From Ascidiimonas aurantiaca (GTDB taxonomy: Bacteria > Bacteroidota > Bacteroidia > Flavobacteriales > Flavobacteriaceae): 64,000 bases of DNA. The notes below the pieces were generated by a model, which was not told the origin of the DNA, did no database searches, and was given only the letters and a program-made list of their open reading frames with translations. Positions 18,985-27,324 of this stretch are shown here, in pieces. The position numbers were made by a program, and so were the translations under genes. How positions within the stretch are numbered: position 1 is the first letter of the stretch; the number at the start of each line of letters is the position of its first letter. Location: positions 158,247-222,246 of the forward strand of contig NZ_JBBEWR010000009.1 of NCBI RefSeq assembly GCF_037646345.1. The letters are read 5' to 3'.

Positions 18985-19929
18985 ATGAAAAAAAACATAA
19001 TACTACTTGCACTTACGGGAGTGATTTTAAACACAAACGCTCAAAACAATAAAATTGAGTCCACAGGAAACGTAGGAATTGGCACTACATCCCCAACGAG
19101 TACATTAGATGTTCATACCACAGATCATAACTCAGCCTCAGGAGTTGTTATTTCTCAGGGAAATCAATCAAACAACAGAAATAGCGGAAGGCTGTTTTTT
19201 GAGAATTTAGGAGAGGAGAACAATAGTTTTACTATTATGAAAGAAGGAGACAGGTTATCTTTTAAAGGTAATTCTCAGGCAGGAGTTTCATCTGGCACAG
19301 AATATTTTAATATTAAAAATAATGGAAGTATAGGAATTGGCACACCGAATGCGGAACATGGAAAATTACACGTAAATGGAAACGGGCCAGATCAGGGTAT
19401 CAATCTATGGACCAAATCAGGAGAAACCACATCAAGAATTTGGATCAATAATCAGGAAAAGACATTTCATTTGAGCAAAGGGAATAATCCTGTTAATGGA
19501 ATAACAATTAGTGATAATGGGTTAGTTGGTATTGGAACAACAACCCCGGATATGAAGCTAACGGTAAAGGGAAAAATACATACAGAAGAGGTAAAAGTAG
19601 ATCTCAATGTTCCGGCTCCGGATTATGTTTTTAAAGAGAACTATCCCTTACGAAGTATTGAAGAGGTGGAAACTTTCATTAAAGAAAACAGTCATTTACC
19701 TGAAATACCATCGGCTAAAGAATTTGAAGAAAACGGTGTAATGCTGGCACAAATGAATATGGATCTGCTGAAAAAGATAGAAGAACTTACATTATATACA
19801 ATTCAGCAGGAAAAGAAACTAACATCTCAAAATAAAGAAATTGAAAAACTAAAAAAAGAGAATAAGGAACTAAGATCTTTAGTGGAACGGGTGACCCAAA
19901 TTGAAAAACTGCTAGCCCTCAAAAAGTAA
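18985..19929 (+). CDS. Tail-fibre-like NVGIGT-repeat secreted protein
   Basis: A 314-residue protein with a signal peptide ending NTNAQ. There are three GIGT units (NVGIGTTSPTSTLDVHT; SIGIGTPNAEHGKLHVNG; LVGIGTTTPDMKLTVKG), each probably one turn of a beta-helical or fibre shaft. The C-terminal module YVFKENYPLRSIEEVETFI..MLAQMNMDLLKKIEELTLY leads into a coiled coil ending at about residue 314. It is the likely parent or sister of the gene at 6613. Their C-terminal 100 residues are nearly the same while the shafts differ. Confidence 0.8.
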   Translation: MKKNIILLALTGVILNTNAQNNKIESTGNVGIGTTSPTSTLDVHTTDHNSASGVVISQGNQSNNRNSGRLFFENLGEENNSFTIMKEGDRLSFKGNSQAGVSSGTEYFNIKNNGSIGIGTPNAEHGKLHVNGNGPDQGINLWTKSGETTSRIWINNQEKTFHLSKGNNPVNGITISDNGLVGIGTTTPDMKLTVKGKIHTEEVKVDLNVPAPDYVFKENYPLRSIEEVETFIKENSHLPEIPSAKEFEENGVMLAQMNMDLLKKIEELTLYTIQQEKKLTSQNKEIEKLKKENKELRSLVERVTQIEKLLALKK

Positions 19930-20017
19930 TCATATGCCACCTGTTGGTAAAAGGAATGTATGCAGAGAAACTTAAAATGCCTATTTTTATAGTAACACGG
20001 TATGTAACTATGTAAAA

Positions 20018-20716
20018 ATGTCCTTAAAAAAAGCGGCTATATTCGCGGGTCTCGGGTTATTGGTGATGACGCTTTCATGGCTAAGTGCCGATTATCTGGT
20101 ATTTCAGAAGCTCACAGCGTTAGACAATGTAACACAAGTTGCGAACAATATAAGGGCAAATACAATACAGTTCCGTATGGGTATCTTCGGTCTTTTGATA
20201 GTTGTTTTTTGCGATTTGGCAGTGGCTTGGGCACTGTATTTTTTTTTCAAACCCGTAAATCAGAGTATTTCATTGTTCGCGGCCTGGTTACGACTGGTCT
20301 ATACCCTTTTTTTAGGGATCGCATTGCTCAATTATCTGGATATTTTACAACTTACAAATGAGGCCGATTACCTAAAAGTGTTTCAAATAGACGTATTAAA
20401 TGCCGAGATCATGTTATCTATTCATTCTTTTTACAGCGATTGGCATTTCGGACTTATTTTTTTTGGTTTTCATTTAGCACTATTGGGGTATCTGGCTTTT
20501 AAAGCCAGCTATGTTCCTAAAGTTATAGGCCTGCTGCTTATGGTAACTGGAGCAAGCTATTTAATAGACTACACAGGAAAACTTCTTTCTCCTGACTTTG
20601 AAGTTACGTACAGCCTTATTTTAGGTTGGGGAGAATTGATCTTCATGTTTTGGCTGTTGATCAAAGGATCAGCGGTTCGGGAACAGACAAGACTGAATAG
20701 GTGTTTATATCTGTAA
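20018..20716 (+). CDS. DUF4386-family membrane protein
   Basis: A 232-residue protein with six to seven transmembrane helices. The pattern fits DUF4386: an N-terminal helix, the SIxLFAAWLRLVYTLFLGIALLNYL segment in the centre, then DWHFGLIFFGFHLALLGYLAFKA and SYVPKVIGLLLMVTGASYLID. The family is of unknown function. It is followed closely by a promoter and the secreted protein at 20854. The last residues (REQTRLNRCLYL) are cytoplasmic and basic. Confidence 0.75.
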   Translation: MSLKKAAIFAGLGLLVMTLSWLSADYLVFQKLTALDNVTQVANNIRANTIQFRMGIFGLLIVVFCDLAVAWALYFFFKPVNQSISLFAAWLRLVYTLFLGIALLNYLDILQLTNEADYLKVFQIDVLNAEIMLSIHSFYSDWHFGLIFFGFHLALLGYLAFKASYVPKVIGLLLMVTGASYLIDYTGKLLSPDFEVTYSLILGWGELIFMFWLLIKGSAVREQTRLNRCLYL

Positions 20717-20825
20717 GCATCTCAAAAAAAGTTAGTAGTTGCTATTTTCAGTATAAATAACCATTCACTCATAACTGCTTGTTTTCTGGATTTTGCGAAT
20801 ATTCATATTTAGTTTTTAGTACCTT

Positions 20826-20833
20826 TACTTTTG
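20826..20833 (+). promoter_or_regulatory. Bacteroidota -7-like box TACTTTTG
   Basis: TACTTTTG matches the TAnnTTTG -7 consensus of Bacteroidota housekeeping promoters. It lies 20 nt before ATG 20854, which supports that start rather than the upstream in-frame ATG at 20779. No clear -33 TTTG was found. Confidence 0.4.
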
Positions 20834-20853
20834 TTAAACCCAAATACAAAAAA

Positions 20854-21486
20854 ATGAATAAAACACACCCCCTTATGCTCCTTTTTACGTTAGCTTTTAA
20901 CCTGTGTATATCTCAAAATGCAGAAGAAGCGCGTATAAAAGAAAGTTTTGAAAAGTACAAATCGGCCATACTCAATGACAAAGGGAAAGAAGCAGTTACC
21001 TATGTAGATAGCCGTACCGTTTCCTATTATACAGAGATTCTTCAAGCCACTAAAAAAGCAGATGCTGCAGAGATCAATGCATTGGGAGTTATGGATAAAC
21101 TTATGGTGTTTTCCATACGTCATCAAGCCACCAGAGAAGAGCTGTTGCAATTTGATGGAGAAGGCCTTTTGGTATATGCCATTGAAAAAGGAATGATAGG
21201 TAAGAACAGTATTGCTAATAATAGCCTGGGTACCATTAAAGTAGAGGGGTCTTTTGCCAAAGGGCAGTTAGTGACCCGGGGGCGGGAAATGCCTTTATAT
21301 TTTGATTTTCATAAGGAAAACGGGAGCTGGAAAATTGATCTGACCTCTATTTTTTCTACAGCGGAAATGGCTTTTAAAAGAATGCAGGAAGATAGCGGTT
21401 ATGATGAAAATGAGTATATATTCGCCCTGTTGGAAATGCTTACAGGTAAAAAACCTGGAGATGAAATTTGGGATAGCATAGAATAA
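20854..21486 (+). CDS. Secreted protein of unknown function
   Basis: A 210-residue protein from ATG 20854. The frame is open upstream to 20779, but the first 25 residues there hide the signal peptide and overlap the promoter-like TACTTTTG. The signal peptide is MNKTHPLMLLFTLAFNLCIS. The mature part begins with a helical segment (EARIKESFEKYKSAILNDKGKEAVTYVD) and has a beta-rich middle (GTIKVEGSFAKGQL, PLYFDFHKENGSWKIDLTSIF), an arrangement like NTF2-fold proteins, though this is only a resemblance. Probably periplasmic. Confidence 0.6.
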   Translation: MNKTHPLMLLFTLAFNLCISQNAEEARIKESFEKYKSAILNDKGKEAVTYVDSRTVSYYTEILQATKKADAAEINALGVMDKLMVFSIRHQATREELLQFDGEGLLVYAIEKGMIGKNSIANNSLGTIKVEGSFAKGQLVTRGREMPLYFDFHKENGSWKIDLTSIFSTAEMAFKRMQEDSGYDENEYIFALLEMLTGKKPGDEIWDSIE

Positions 21487-21496
21487 ACAATGTATA

Positions 21497-21601
21497 AGTG
21501 AAGTACCGCGTATAGAGCTTTCCATTATCAGGAATGCGGGACACGATCTATGGATCGATCAACCGGATGTATTTGCCAAACAATTAAAAAAGCATCTTTA
21601 G
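21497..21601 (+). pseudogene. C-terminal remnant of an alpha/beta hydrolase
   Basis: The frame reads VPRIELSIIRNAGHDLWIDQ and then the PDVFAKQLKKHL-type end before TAG. This is the typical last 30 residues of an alpha/beta hydrolase, including the catalytic His in NAGHDLW. Upstream stops (TGA at about 21486-21500 in other frames) and the neighbouring gene leave no room for the rest of the enzyme, so this is the tail of a deleted gene. Its stop overlaps the end of the leftward small gene at 21598. Confidence 0.6.
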
Positions 21602-21891
21602 TTATCTTTATCTGCATTTGTAAGCATAGTTATACCCTTTTTACCTTCTACCAGGCTGCAAAATGTATGTTTGGTTTTTTTATTGAAGATCTTGTTGTTA
21701 AATTTTAATTTACAAAAGCCACCGCGCTTTCTAATTCGGTCACAGTATGATGTTGATTCGATAATTTCCACCTTCACTTTTCTCCCCTCCCTGGTCATGT
21801 CAATTTGAGATTAAGCCTTGTTTGGTACTAAAACCCCAATTAGTAGAATGAAAAGTCCGATAAGAATTAGGCCATAGTTAGCCTTAAACAT
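21598..21891 (-). pseudogene. Small membrane-anchored protein interrupted by an in-frame stop
   Basis: From ATG 21891 the frame gives MFKANYGLILIGLFILLIGV and then LVPNKA, a single transmembrane helix, followed by TAA at 21811-21813. Four codons later, in the same frame, ATG 21798 opens a 66-residue soluble segment (KVKVEIIESTSYCDRIRKRGG..CKLKFNNKIF..TFCSLVEGKKG). The in-phase layout looks like one gene (signal anchor plus extracytoplasmic domain) with a nonsense codon. Two tightly linked genes are the alternative. The end abuts the hydrolase remnant, so the C-terminus may be truncated too. Confidence 0.5.
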
Positions 21892-21990
21892 AATTATGGG
21901 GTAAATAAAAATTGGCATTCAGCCCAGATTTTACCGTATTTGACAACTTTCTTTAAATAGTGTCGCAGCACCCCGTAAGGTGCTATGGTA

Positions 21991-22545
21991 TTATACACCT
22001 TGTTGTTGTATGTTTTTTATTTCTTCTAATTTTGCTTTTGTCAATTTATACCTGTTTACTTCTTGTTCAAAGTTTAGTGGTCCCGGGACTGTTACATACC
22101 TTTTGACAAATTCAAACCCCACCTTTTCAAGTGTTCTATTTGGGGCTTGGTTATGAGTATTTGGTTCACAATAGATTACCTTAAGGTCTAACTTATCAAA
22201 GAACTTAGGTAGAGATTTTAAAACCATAGTGGTCCCGAGTCCTTTTTTTCTGATGTTTGGTTTCCAAAGATGTAAATGCATTTTGGCTTCATATCCATAT
22301 TTAATTTCATTCACGTTACAATGCCCTGAAGGTTGTCCATTTACCTTGAGAATCATGGTCAGTGAAGATTTTTCTGGATAGGGAGTATTTATCTGGTCAG
22401 TTAACATTTTTTCTAAACCATCTTTGGTTGGCAATTTACATAGATCGACTCCCATTGCAAGCAAGAAATCTTTTTCAGCAGTCAGCCAATAATCGGCAAC
22501 AAAATTGATGTCATCAACGGTCAATTCTTGAACTTCTATGTGCAT
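21991..22545 (-). CDS. GNAT-family N-acetyltransferase
   Basis: A 184-residue cytoplasmic protein with the Acetyltransf fold order: an N-terminal helix (VADYWLTAEKDFLLAMG), central strands (SLTMILKVNGQPSGHCNVNEI) and acetyl-CoA loop region in RKKGLGTTMVLKSLPKFFD. Then come the strand KVIYCEPNTHNQAPNRTLEKVGFEFVKRY and the C-terminal PGPLNFEQEVNRYKLTK. Probably acylates a small molecule or an N-terminal amine. The acceptor is unknown. Monocistronic. Confidence 0.85.
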   Translation of the reverse strand: MHIEVQELTVDDINFVADYWLTAEKDFLLAMGVDLCKLPTKDGLEKMLTDQINTPYPEKSSLTMILKVNGQPSGHCNVNEIKYGYEAKMHLHLWKPNIRKKGLGTTMVLKSLPKFFDKLDLKVIYCEPNTHNQAPNRTLEKVGFEFVKRYVTVPGPLNFEQEVNRYKLTKAKLEEIKNIQQQGV

Positions 22546-22588
22546 TTTAATTGTTATTTTTGAATCAAGTAGCGTTTGTATATAATCT

Positions 22589-22766
22589 TTACTTTTGGTT
22601 AACTACTGTGATTTTCAAATCTATTTCTTTCCAGATTATACAGGTCAACCATTCGGCCAATTCCAGGGCCATAAAATTGCCTGAAGGCTTATTATCCGTA
22701 AAAAAGTAAATCGTAAAATCACTTCCGATAATTTCTCCTTAAACTCCATATTTTTTTACATGTTTA
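22589..22766 (-). pseudogene. Decayed protein-coding fragment
   Basis: The leftward frame ending at TAA 22589 reads GEIIGSDFTIYFFTDNKPSG and continues NFMALELAEWLTCIIWKEIDLKITVVNQK, which has protein-like composition. An in-frame TAA sits directly upstream (after a YGV stretch). No start codon or homologous family could be recognised. This is best read as the tail of a dead gene within the spacer 22546-23012. Confidence 0.35.
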
Positions 22767-22783
22767 AATGAGCTTTCTAATAT

Positions 22784-22812
22784 TCTTTCAAATATATTTT
22801 TTTGTAAGTAAC
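22784..22812 (+). promoter_or_regulatory. T-rich promoter-like box
   Basis: TTTCAAATATA followed by a T-run and GTAAGTAAC. It matches 219-249 almost base for base and lies about 200 nt before the gene at 23013. Confidence 0.4.
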
Positions 22813-23012
22813 TCAAAAGGGCTTTGTTCTAAGGCTTATGGGATTGTGTAACCATTACAGGGAATTAAACTTAAAAAACAGGTATAACGTTCTGATACAG
22901 CATAAGCTATGATTTACGGTAATTTACTATCTTTAAGCTATAATGAAACCGGGTATACACATTTCCAGAAGAAATTCGTGTAACCATAACTTAGAATACC
23001 ACCACGAAAAGA

Positions 23013-23849
23013 ATGAAAAAACACCCCATTACCAAAGATCATATCAGGGTCTTTATTGCTACCTATTCCTTTAAACGGCTACTTTTTTACTATCTGGTAT
23101 TTTGTGTGGGTTTATCATTGTTCTTTGGTAGTATATATTATTTTAACGAGCTGGCCCCAGGAAAATCGTATTTTGAACATATAAGTATTTCGTTCTTTGA
23201 GCTTTTTGGAGCCGATGTTTTTGAAATACGCCTGGATACCACCAATACGGTTAATATTGTTATTTTTCTTATTCATAAAATTCTGGCCATTCTTATTCCC
23301 GGTATTATTTTGGGAACCATAATTTTTAAACTGCTGCTACACCCCGAGATCTTAACTTTTAAAGAAAGCCTTAATCTGTATTACGATACATCACGTAAAA
23401 AGCATTTTCTTTGCATACGGTTCTACAGTGCTACCAATCTTAACTTAACCTCTTTAGAATTTAAGGTAATTGTAAGGCTCAAGAGGATACGAGAGAAAAA
23501 TGGGGCTCCATATTTAATAAACCGTACGATACAATGTGACAAACGCTGGGATTTTGCCATCCCCAAAGTACCCAGAACCATATTTATAGAGCTTGATGCC
23601 CGCGATCTCAATACAGATAAAGGGGAAGATACGCTCTCTATTATTTCCATTCAGGGAGAAAAATGCAGTTACGATGATGAATTGTGGGTACTCATTAAAG
23701 GCGATATTCCGCAATTGGGAAATTCGTTTACAGAGCGAAAAACTTATAGTATTGGTAAAGATATAAAACGATTCAGGTGGTCAGACATACATGTGGATTA
23801 TAACCAGAAACCAACTTCCTGGCTGGGTTGGGACACTTTTGAAGATTAA
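23013..23849 (+). CDS. Kir-like two-transmembrane protein with beta-sandwich C-domain, no GYG filter
   Basis: A 278-residue protein. Transmembrane helix 1 is about 22-45. A re-entrant-like segment HISISFFELFGADVFEI (56-72) follows, then transmembrane helix 2 at about 79-108. Residues 130-262 are a cytoplasmic beta-sandwich resembling the inward-rectifier (IRK) C-domain: LCIRFYSATNLNLTSLEFKV, then a long strand region, ISIQGEKCSYDDELWVLIKG, and SFTERKTYSIGKDIKRFRWSDIHVD. The canonical TxGYG selectivity filter is replaced by FGADVF, so potassium conduction is doubtful. It is followed after 6 nt by the GGCT-like gene, probably one operon. Channel or sensor functions are both open. Confidence 0.6.
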   Translation: MKKHPITKDHIRVFIATYSFKRLLFYYLVFCVGLSLFFGSIYYFNELAPGKSYFEHISISFFELFGADVFEIRLDTTNTVNIVIFLIHKILAILIPGIILGTIIFKLLLHPEILTFKESLNLYYDTSRKKHFLCIRFYSATNLNLTSLEFKVIVRLKRIREKNGAPYLINRTIQCDKRWDFAIPKVPRTIFIELDARDLNTDKGEDTLSIISIQGEKCSYDDELWVLIKGDIPQLGNSFTERKTYSIGKDIKRFRWSDIHVDYNQKPTSWLGWDTFED

Positions 23850-23855
23850 TTATTT

Positions 23856-24416
23856 ATGGCATTTGTTTTTGGATATGGATCCCTTGTGAGCCCTGAAACT
23901 CTTAAAAAGTACGTAAAAGAGAATAACCCACGGTTTCAATACATCACCATTGAGGGGTTAAGAAGAGACTGGTCCGTAGCCATGGATAATTTGGTAGATC
24001 TTCCCTCATACAAGTATTATATGGATGAAAATGGTGTGCGTATCCAAAAATATGTGGCCTTTTTAAACGTAGTTTTTGATCCCTCAAAAAAGGTTAACGG
24101 TATTTTATTTGAAATAGATAGTGCCAGATTGCCATCTCTTGATCTGAGAGAGCGAAATTATGACAGGGTAGAGATTACCCACCTTTTACCGGAAGCTTAT
24201 AGAACGCAAACCGTTTGGACCTATATGGGAAAAGAAGAAAGTAAAAAGCGTTTCTCACTTGGGTACAGTGAGGGTAAAGTGGTTATCCATCAACAGTATC
24301 TGGAGCAGGTACTACAGGCATTTACATCGGTAAGTTATGCGTATTTAATACAATTTGTAAAAGAAACTGAATTTAATAACCTTCCCATTCTACCTTTACA
24401 AAGAATAAATCTGTAA
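23856..24416 (+). CDS. Gamma-glutamylcyclotransferase-like protein
   Basis: A 186-residue protein starting MAFVFGYGSLVSPE. The YGSL glycine-rich loop marks the GGCT/ChaC/BtrG fold. The conserved acidic residue is probably the Glu in DLRERNYDR (about residue 94). The family converts gamma-glutamyl amines or peptides to 5-oxoproline. The exact substrate is not evident. It follows the Kir-like gene by 6 nt, so the two are likely cotranscribed, which is an unusual pairing. Confidence 0.8.
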   Translation: MAFVFGYGSLVSPETLKKYVKENNPRFQYITIEGLRRDWSVAMDNLVDLPSYKYYMDENGVRIQKYVAFLNVVFDPSKKVNGILFEIDSARLPSLDLRERNYDRVEITHLLPEAYRTQTVWTYMGKEESKKRFSLGYSEGKVVIHQQYLEQVLQAFTSVSYAYLIQFVKETEFNNLPILPLQRINL

Positions 24417-24460
24417 AAGCCCCTGTTCATTAGAAAAAGGGAATATGAATTTTACTCATT

Positions 24461-26827
24461 TTACAGATCGAGCAAATTGACTTCTTCAACCTTTTTACCA
24501 CTACTGCCACCCCCCTGGGATGTAGTACTTAGCTCATGCAGTAATGCTATAAGCGTATGCAGTTCATCCGGAAGCATACGTGCAGGGACATCAATATCAA
24601 AAGGCACCGATTTTCCACGGCACACTACCTTTAAACCTGCCTCTATAGCTTCTTTAATTTGTGGGTGCGCTCCTATAAAATCCCATACCTCGTGCTGTAC
24701 CAAAGCTTCATTTTCTCGCAACATGGCAGAGGTACGCTCTAAAAGATGCCTTAGCTCTGGTATATCCATTTCAGGCAGGCGGGGTGCCAGTTTGCCAAAA
24801 CGGGCAAAAACAGTTCCGTCTATCGCAAACTGATCTTCTATTCTTTTAATAAGCTGCACTTTTAAAGTAGCGCCTTTAATACGTCTCATACCTTCATCTA
24901 ACGTACCTGATGTTTTTCGGGACAGGTTGTTATGCGTTACCGTTTCTGCAAGGCCCGAAGGTTCGGCAAATACTTTAGGGTGCATGAGTATTCGTGCCTG
25001 GGGGTCACGGAGGTGACCCATAGCCGCCCAGAATGAAGGGGCTTTAGCAGCTTCCAGCACGTAATGGGTAAACTTACTGCTGTGAAACAATTTTTCTTTG
25101 TCTTCGGCTCCCATTTTTTCCAACTGTGCCGCGTGCGTAGCCCCAAAAGAAAACATTTCCCCATTTTTCAGTTCTTTTCCTGCCGCGGCGATACCTGCCA
25201 ATACCTTGTCAGGCTCCACCATAGACATATGGTAGTCTAAGGGGTGCCCGTTGGTTTGGGCAATATACACCAGTTTTGGTATGAGCCCTTTAGGGATAAA
25301 AGTTTGGTATAAAACTGATTCCCGCTTGCCACTATGCTGATTCTCTGTTTTTATTTTTTCAATGATCCGGGCCAAATCATGAACTTCCTGTAAGATGATA
25401 CGAGCATGGTCATCGGTAATATGCATACTTTCCAGCATTTTACCAACGATCGTTACAATCTTTTTAGCGTCCATATCAAACAATCCGCCGGTTTGTAAGA
25501 TGTCGAAAGTGCTTTCGGCACCATCGGCTACGTTGGCAGACAGGGAAATATTGGCAGACACCATAGAATCGGTTTCTTTATGATCGCTCCAGGTGCCTGA
25601 AGTGGATCGTGTGGCCAGAAATGTTTGTGGATCTTGTGAAGCTTCGGGGCGCGGAGGATTACCGGGTGCTCTGAAAAATACATGATTGTGAACATTCATG
25701 CCATGTACGACTTCATAAATGGCCATAATGACCCTGTGTAATGTATGCGCTCCTAAACCGGCAGCATTGTAAAACGCTACTGATCCCGGTTTGGCTTTTT
25801 CCAGCTCCAGTGCCTGCGTTTTTATTGCCTGTACCTCAGGTTTTATTTTGGGCCATCTCTCAGCAATTTCTGTTTTTCTCGCTTTTTCATACGAACCGGA
25901 TACGGTGGGTGGTTCCTTAGCGCCACCACCCAACATACTGAAAAGTCCACCGGATTTTTTTGGAGCCACCTCAGGGCCGGCAAAAAAATTATAATTTTCA
26001 TTGTTGGGTAAAACAAATCTTGGGTGTTCACTGGCAATGGCAGAGTGAATGAGCTTGTATCCTTTCTCAGCATCATATCCAATTATAATATAGATATGTT
26101 TGGTTCTGGTATCCAATACTTTAGAACCCCGGGGCATGTCAGGGCCTATTACACGTTGTATAGGCGCATTTGCAAATAATGGAGAATTTTGTAAGGAGGC
26201 GAGTTGTGTATGAGAATTGTTTTTCTGTCTTAACTGTGCAGCCTGTCTGCCCATTACATCAGCTTCTCTTTCAAGCACTGCGTCATCATTAACACCAATG
26301 GTTTCCTTTAGTTGTAATGTTGGTTTTACGCGTCCCTGTTTTTGTTGTACTACGTGCCAGGCTTCATGTGGGAGGTGCTTTTCCTGTCCTGCTGCCAGGT
26401 GAATATCAGTGCCCTGAGCATAGGCATGTGCCTGTAACTGGGCGGGTTTGGCTGAATTATAATGTACTTTTACATCATCCATTGTATAGCCGGAGAGCTG
26501 CTCGATCCCTGATTTTAACGTATCGGGTAGGCCGGTGCGGTTCTCTTTTCTTTGCACGAGAAACTGTTCGGTCGTAGGTGAGGTAGCAGCCTGTAATTGT
26601 ACTGCTTTTGAATGCTTATGGTAAGTATTGGCCATATCCTGGTAGGCCTTTAACTGCTTTACCACTCCCGCTGTATTGGCCAGTTGTTGCATTTTGGTTT
26701 GTACCACTGCCTGTGGAGAGGTGTTTAAAAAAGAAAGGGCAGGCGTGTCATGCAATGGTTTTTTAGCAGTTGAAGAAAAAGCAGACTGTTTCTTATTTCC
26801 TGATGTTGAATAGGTAGTATGACGCAT
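24461..26827 (-). CDS. DUF4157 (eCIS-core) putative effector/toxin-like protein
   Basis: A 788-residue protein. The N-terminal 80 residues are Gln-rich and disordered. Residues 90-195 are the DUF4157/eCIS-core domain: LPDTLKSGIEQLSGYTMDDVKVHYNS, HAYAQGTDIHLAAGQEKHLPHEAWHVVQQKQGR with zinc-protease signature HEAWH (154-158), and a following EREADVMG. Residues 230-788 are of unknown fold (helical; FSFGATHAAQLEK and a C-terminal VPFDIDVPARMLPDELHTLIALLHELS). DUF4157 proteins are cargo or effectors of extracellular contractile injection systems, or polymorphic toxins. No sheath, tube or baseplate gene lies nearby, so this one is an orphan. Confidence 0.85.
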   Translation of the reverse strand: MRHTTYSTSGNKKQSAFSSTAKKPLHDTPALSFLNTSPQAVVQTKMQQLANTAGVVKQLKAYQDMANTYHKHSKAVQLQAATSPTTEQFLVQRKENRTGLPDTLKSGIEQLSGYTMDDVKVHYNSAKPAQLQAHAYAQGTDIHLAAGQEKHLPHEAWHVVQQKQGRVKPTLQLKETIGVNDDAVLEREADVMGRQAAQLRQKNNSHTQLASLQNSPLFANAPIQRVIGPDMPRGSKVLDTRTKHIYIIIGYDAEKGYKLIHSAIASEHPRFVLPNNENYNFFAGPEVAPKKSGGLFSMLGGGAKEPPTVSGSYEKARKTEIAERWPKIKPEVQAIKTQALELEKAKPGSVAFYNAAGLGAHTLHRVIMAIYEVVHGMNVHNHVFFRAPGNPPRPEASQDPQTFLATRSTSGTWSDHKETDSMVSANISLSANVADGAESTFDILQTGGLFDMDAKKIVTIVGKMLESMHITDDHARIILQEVHDLARIIEKIKTENQHSGKRESVLYQTFIPKGLIPKLVYIAQTNGHPLDYHMSMVEPDKVLAGIAAAGKELKNGEMFSFGATHAAQLEKMGAEDKEKLFHSSKFTHYVLEAAKAPSFWAAMGHLRDPQARILMHPKVFAEPSGLAETVTHNNLSRKTSGTLDEGMRRIKGATLKVQLIKRIEDQFAIDGTVFARFGKLAPRLPEMDIPELRHLLERTSAMLRENEALVQHEVWDFIGAHPQIKEAIEAGLKVVCRGKSVPFDIDVPARMLPDELHTLIALLHELSTTSQGGGSSGKKVEEVNLLDL

Positions 26828-27324
26828 GGCTGGTTTTTGGTTCAGACAGGCTGGCAGCCTTCATACACAGCGCTATTACTGAATACAGAAAGGTGCCCGC
26901 TCCATAAATATACTAAATACATCTTCTTCTGAAAGAATTTTCATTAAAAACCTTATGAAAACAGATATAATATGTAAAATTACAGTGTTTTGTAGTGCTA
27001 AAACAGTGAGAGGTGTTGCTCTGGTAAATTTTGGTACTGTGAAAAAGAGAAAGGGCAGTTTATAAGCGTGTAACCTTATACTCGTTAGATAAGAGTATGA
27101 TACTCGCCTCAGCGCTTAAGGATTATAAGCATTGCCAAAGTAATAATCAATAAGGAAGCATTTTTTCTTTTCATTTGGTTTCAGGGCTTATATAATTTCT
27201 TTAAAAGCAAAGTGCCAATAAGCCATATTACTTTTTTAGGAACCTGAAAAATGCAAATAGTAAAGAAAAAATGCTCTTTTTAGATAGTGGTTTTTTCACT
27301 TAAACCGCACATGTTATGGCAACT
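26828..27324. other. Gene-free spacer, possible 21-codon hydrophobic ORF
   Basis: No sizeable gene. On the minus strand ATG 27174 to TGA 27109 encodes 21 residues (MKRKNASLLIITLAMLIILK and a final R), a basic-then-hydrophobic peptide. A small inverted repeat ATACTC..GAGTAT lies about 12-30 nt downstream of its stop (around 27079-27098). Whether it is translated is unknown. Confidence 0.25.

Noticed and set aside
20779..20853. Earlier in-frame ATG for the secreted protein at 20854
   Set aside because: It would bury the signal peptide behind 25 residues and place the -7-like TACTTTTG inside the coding region.
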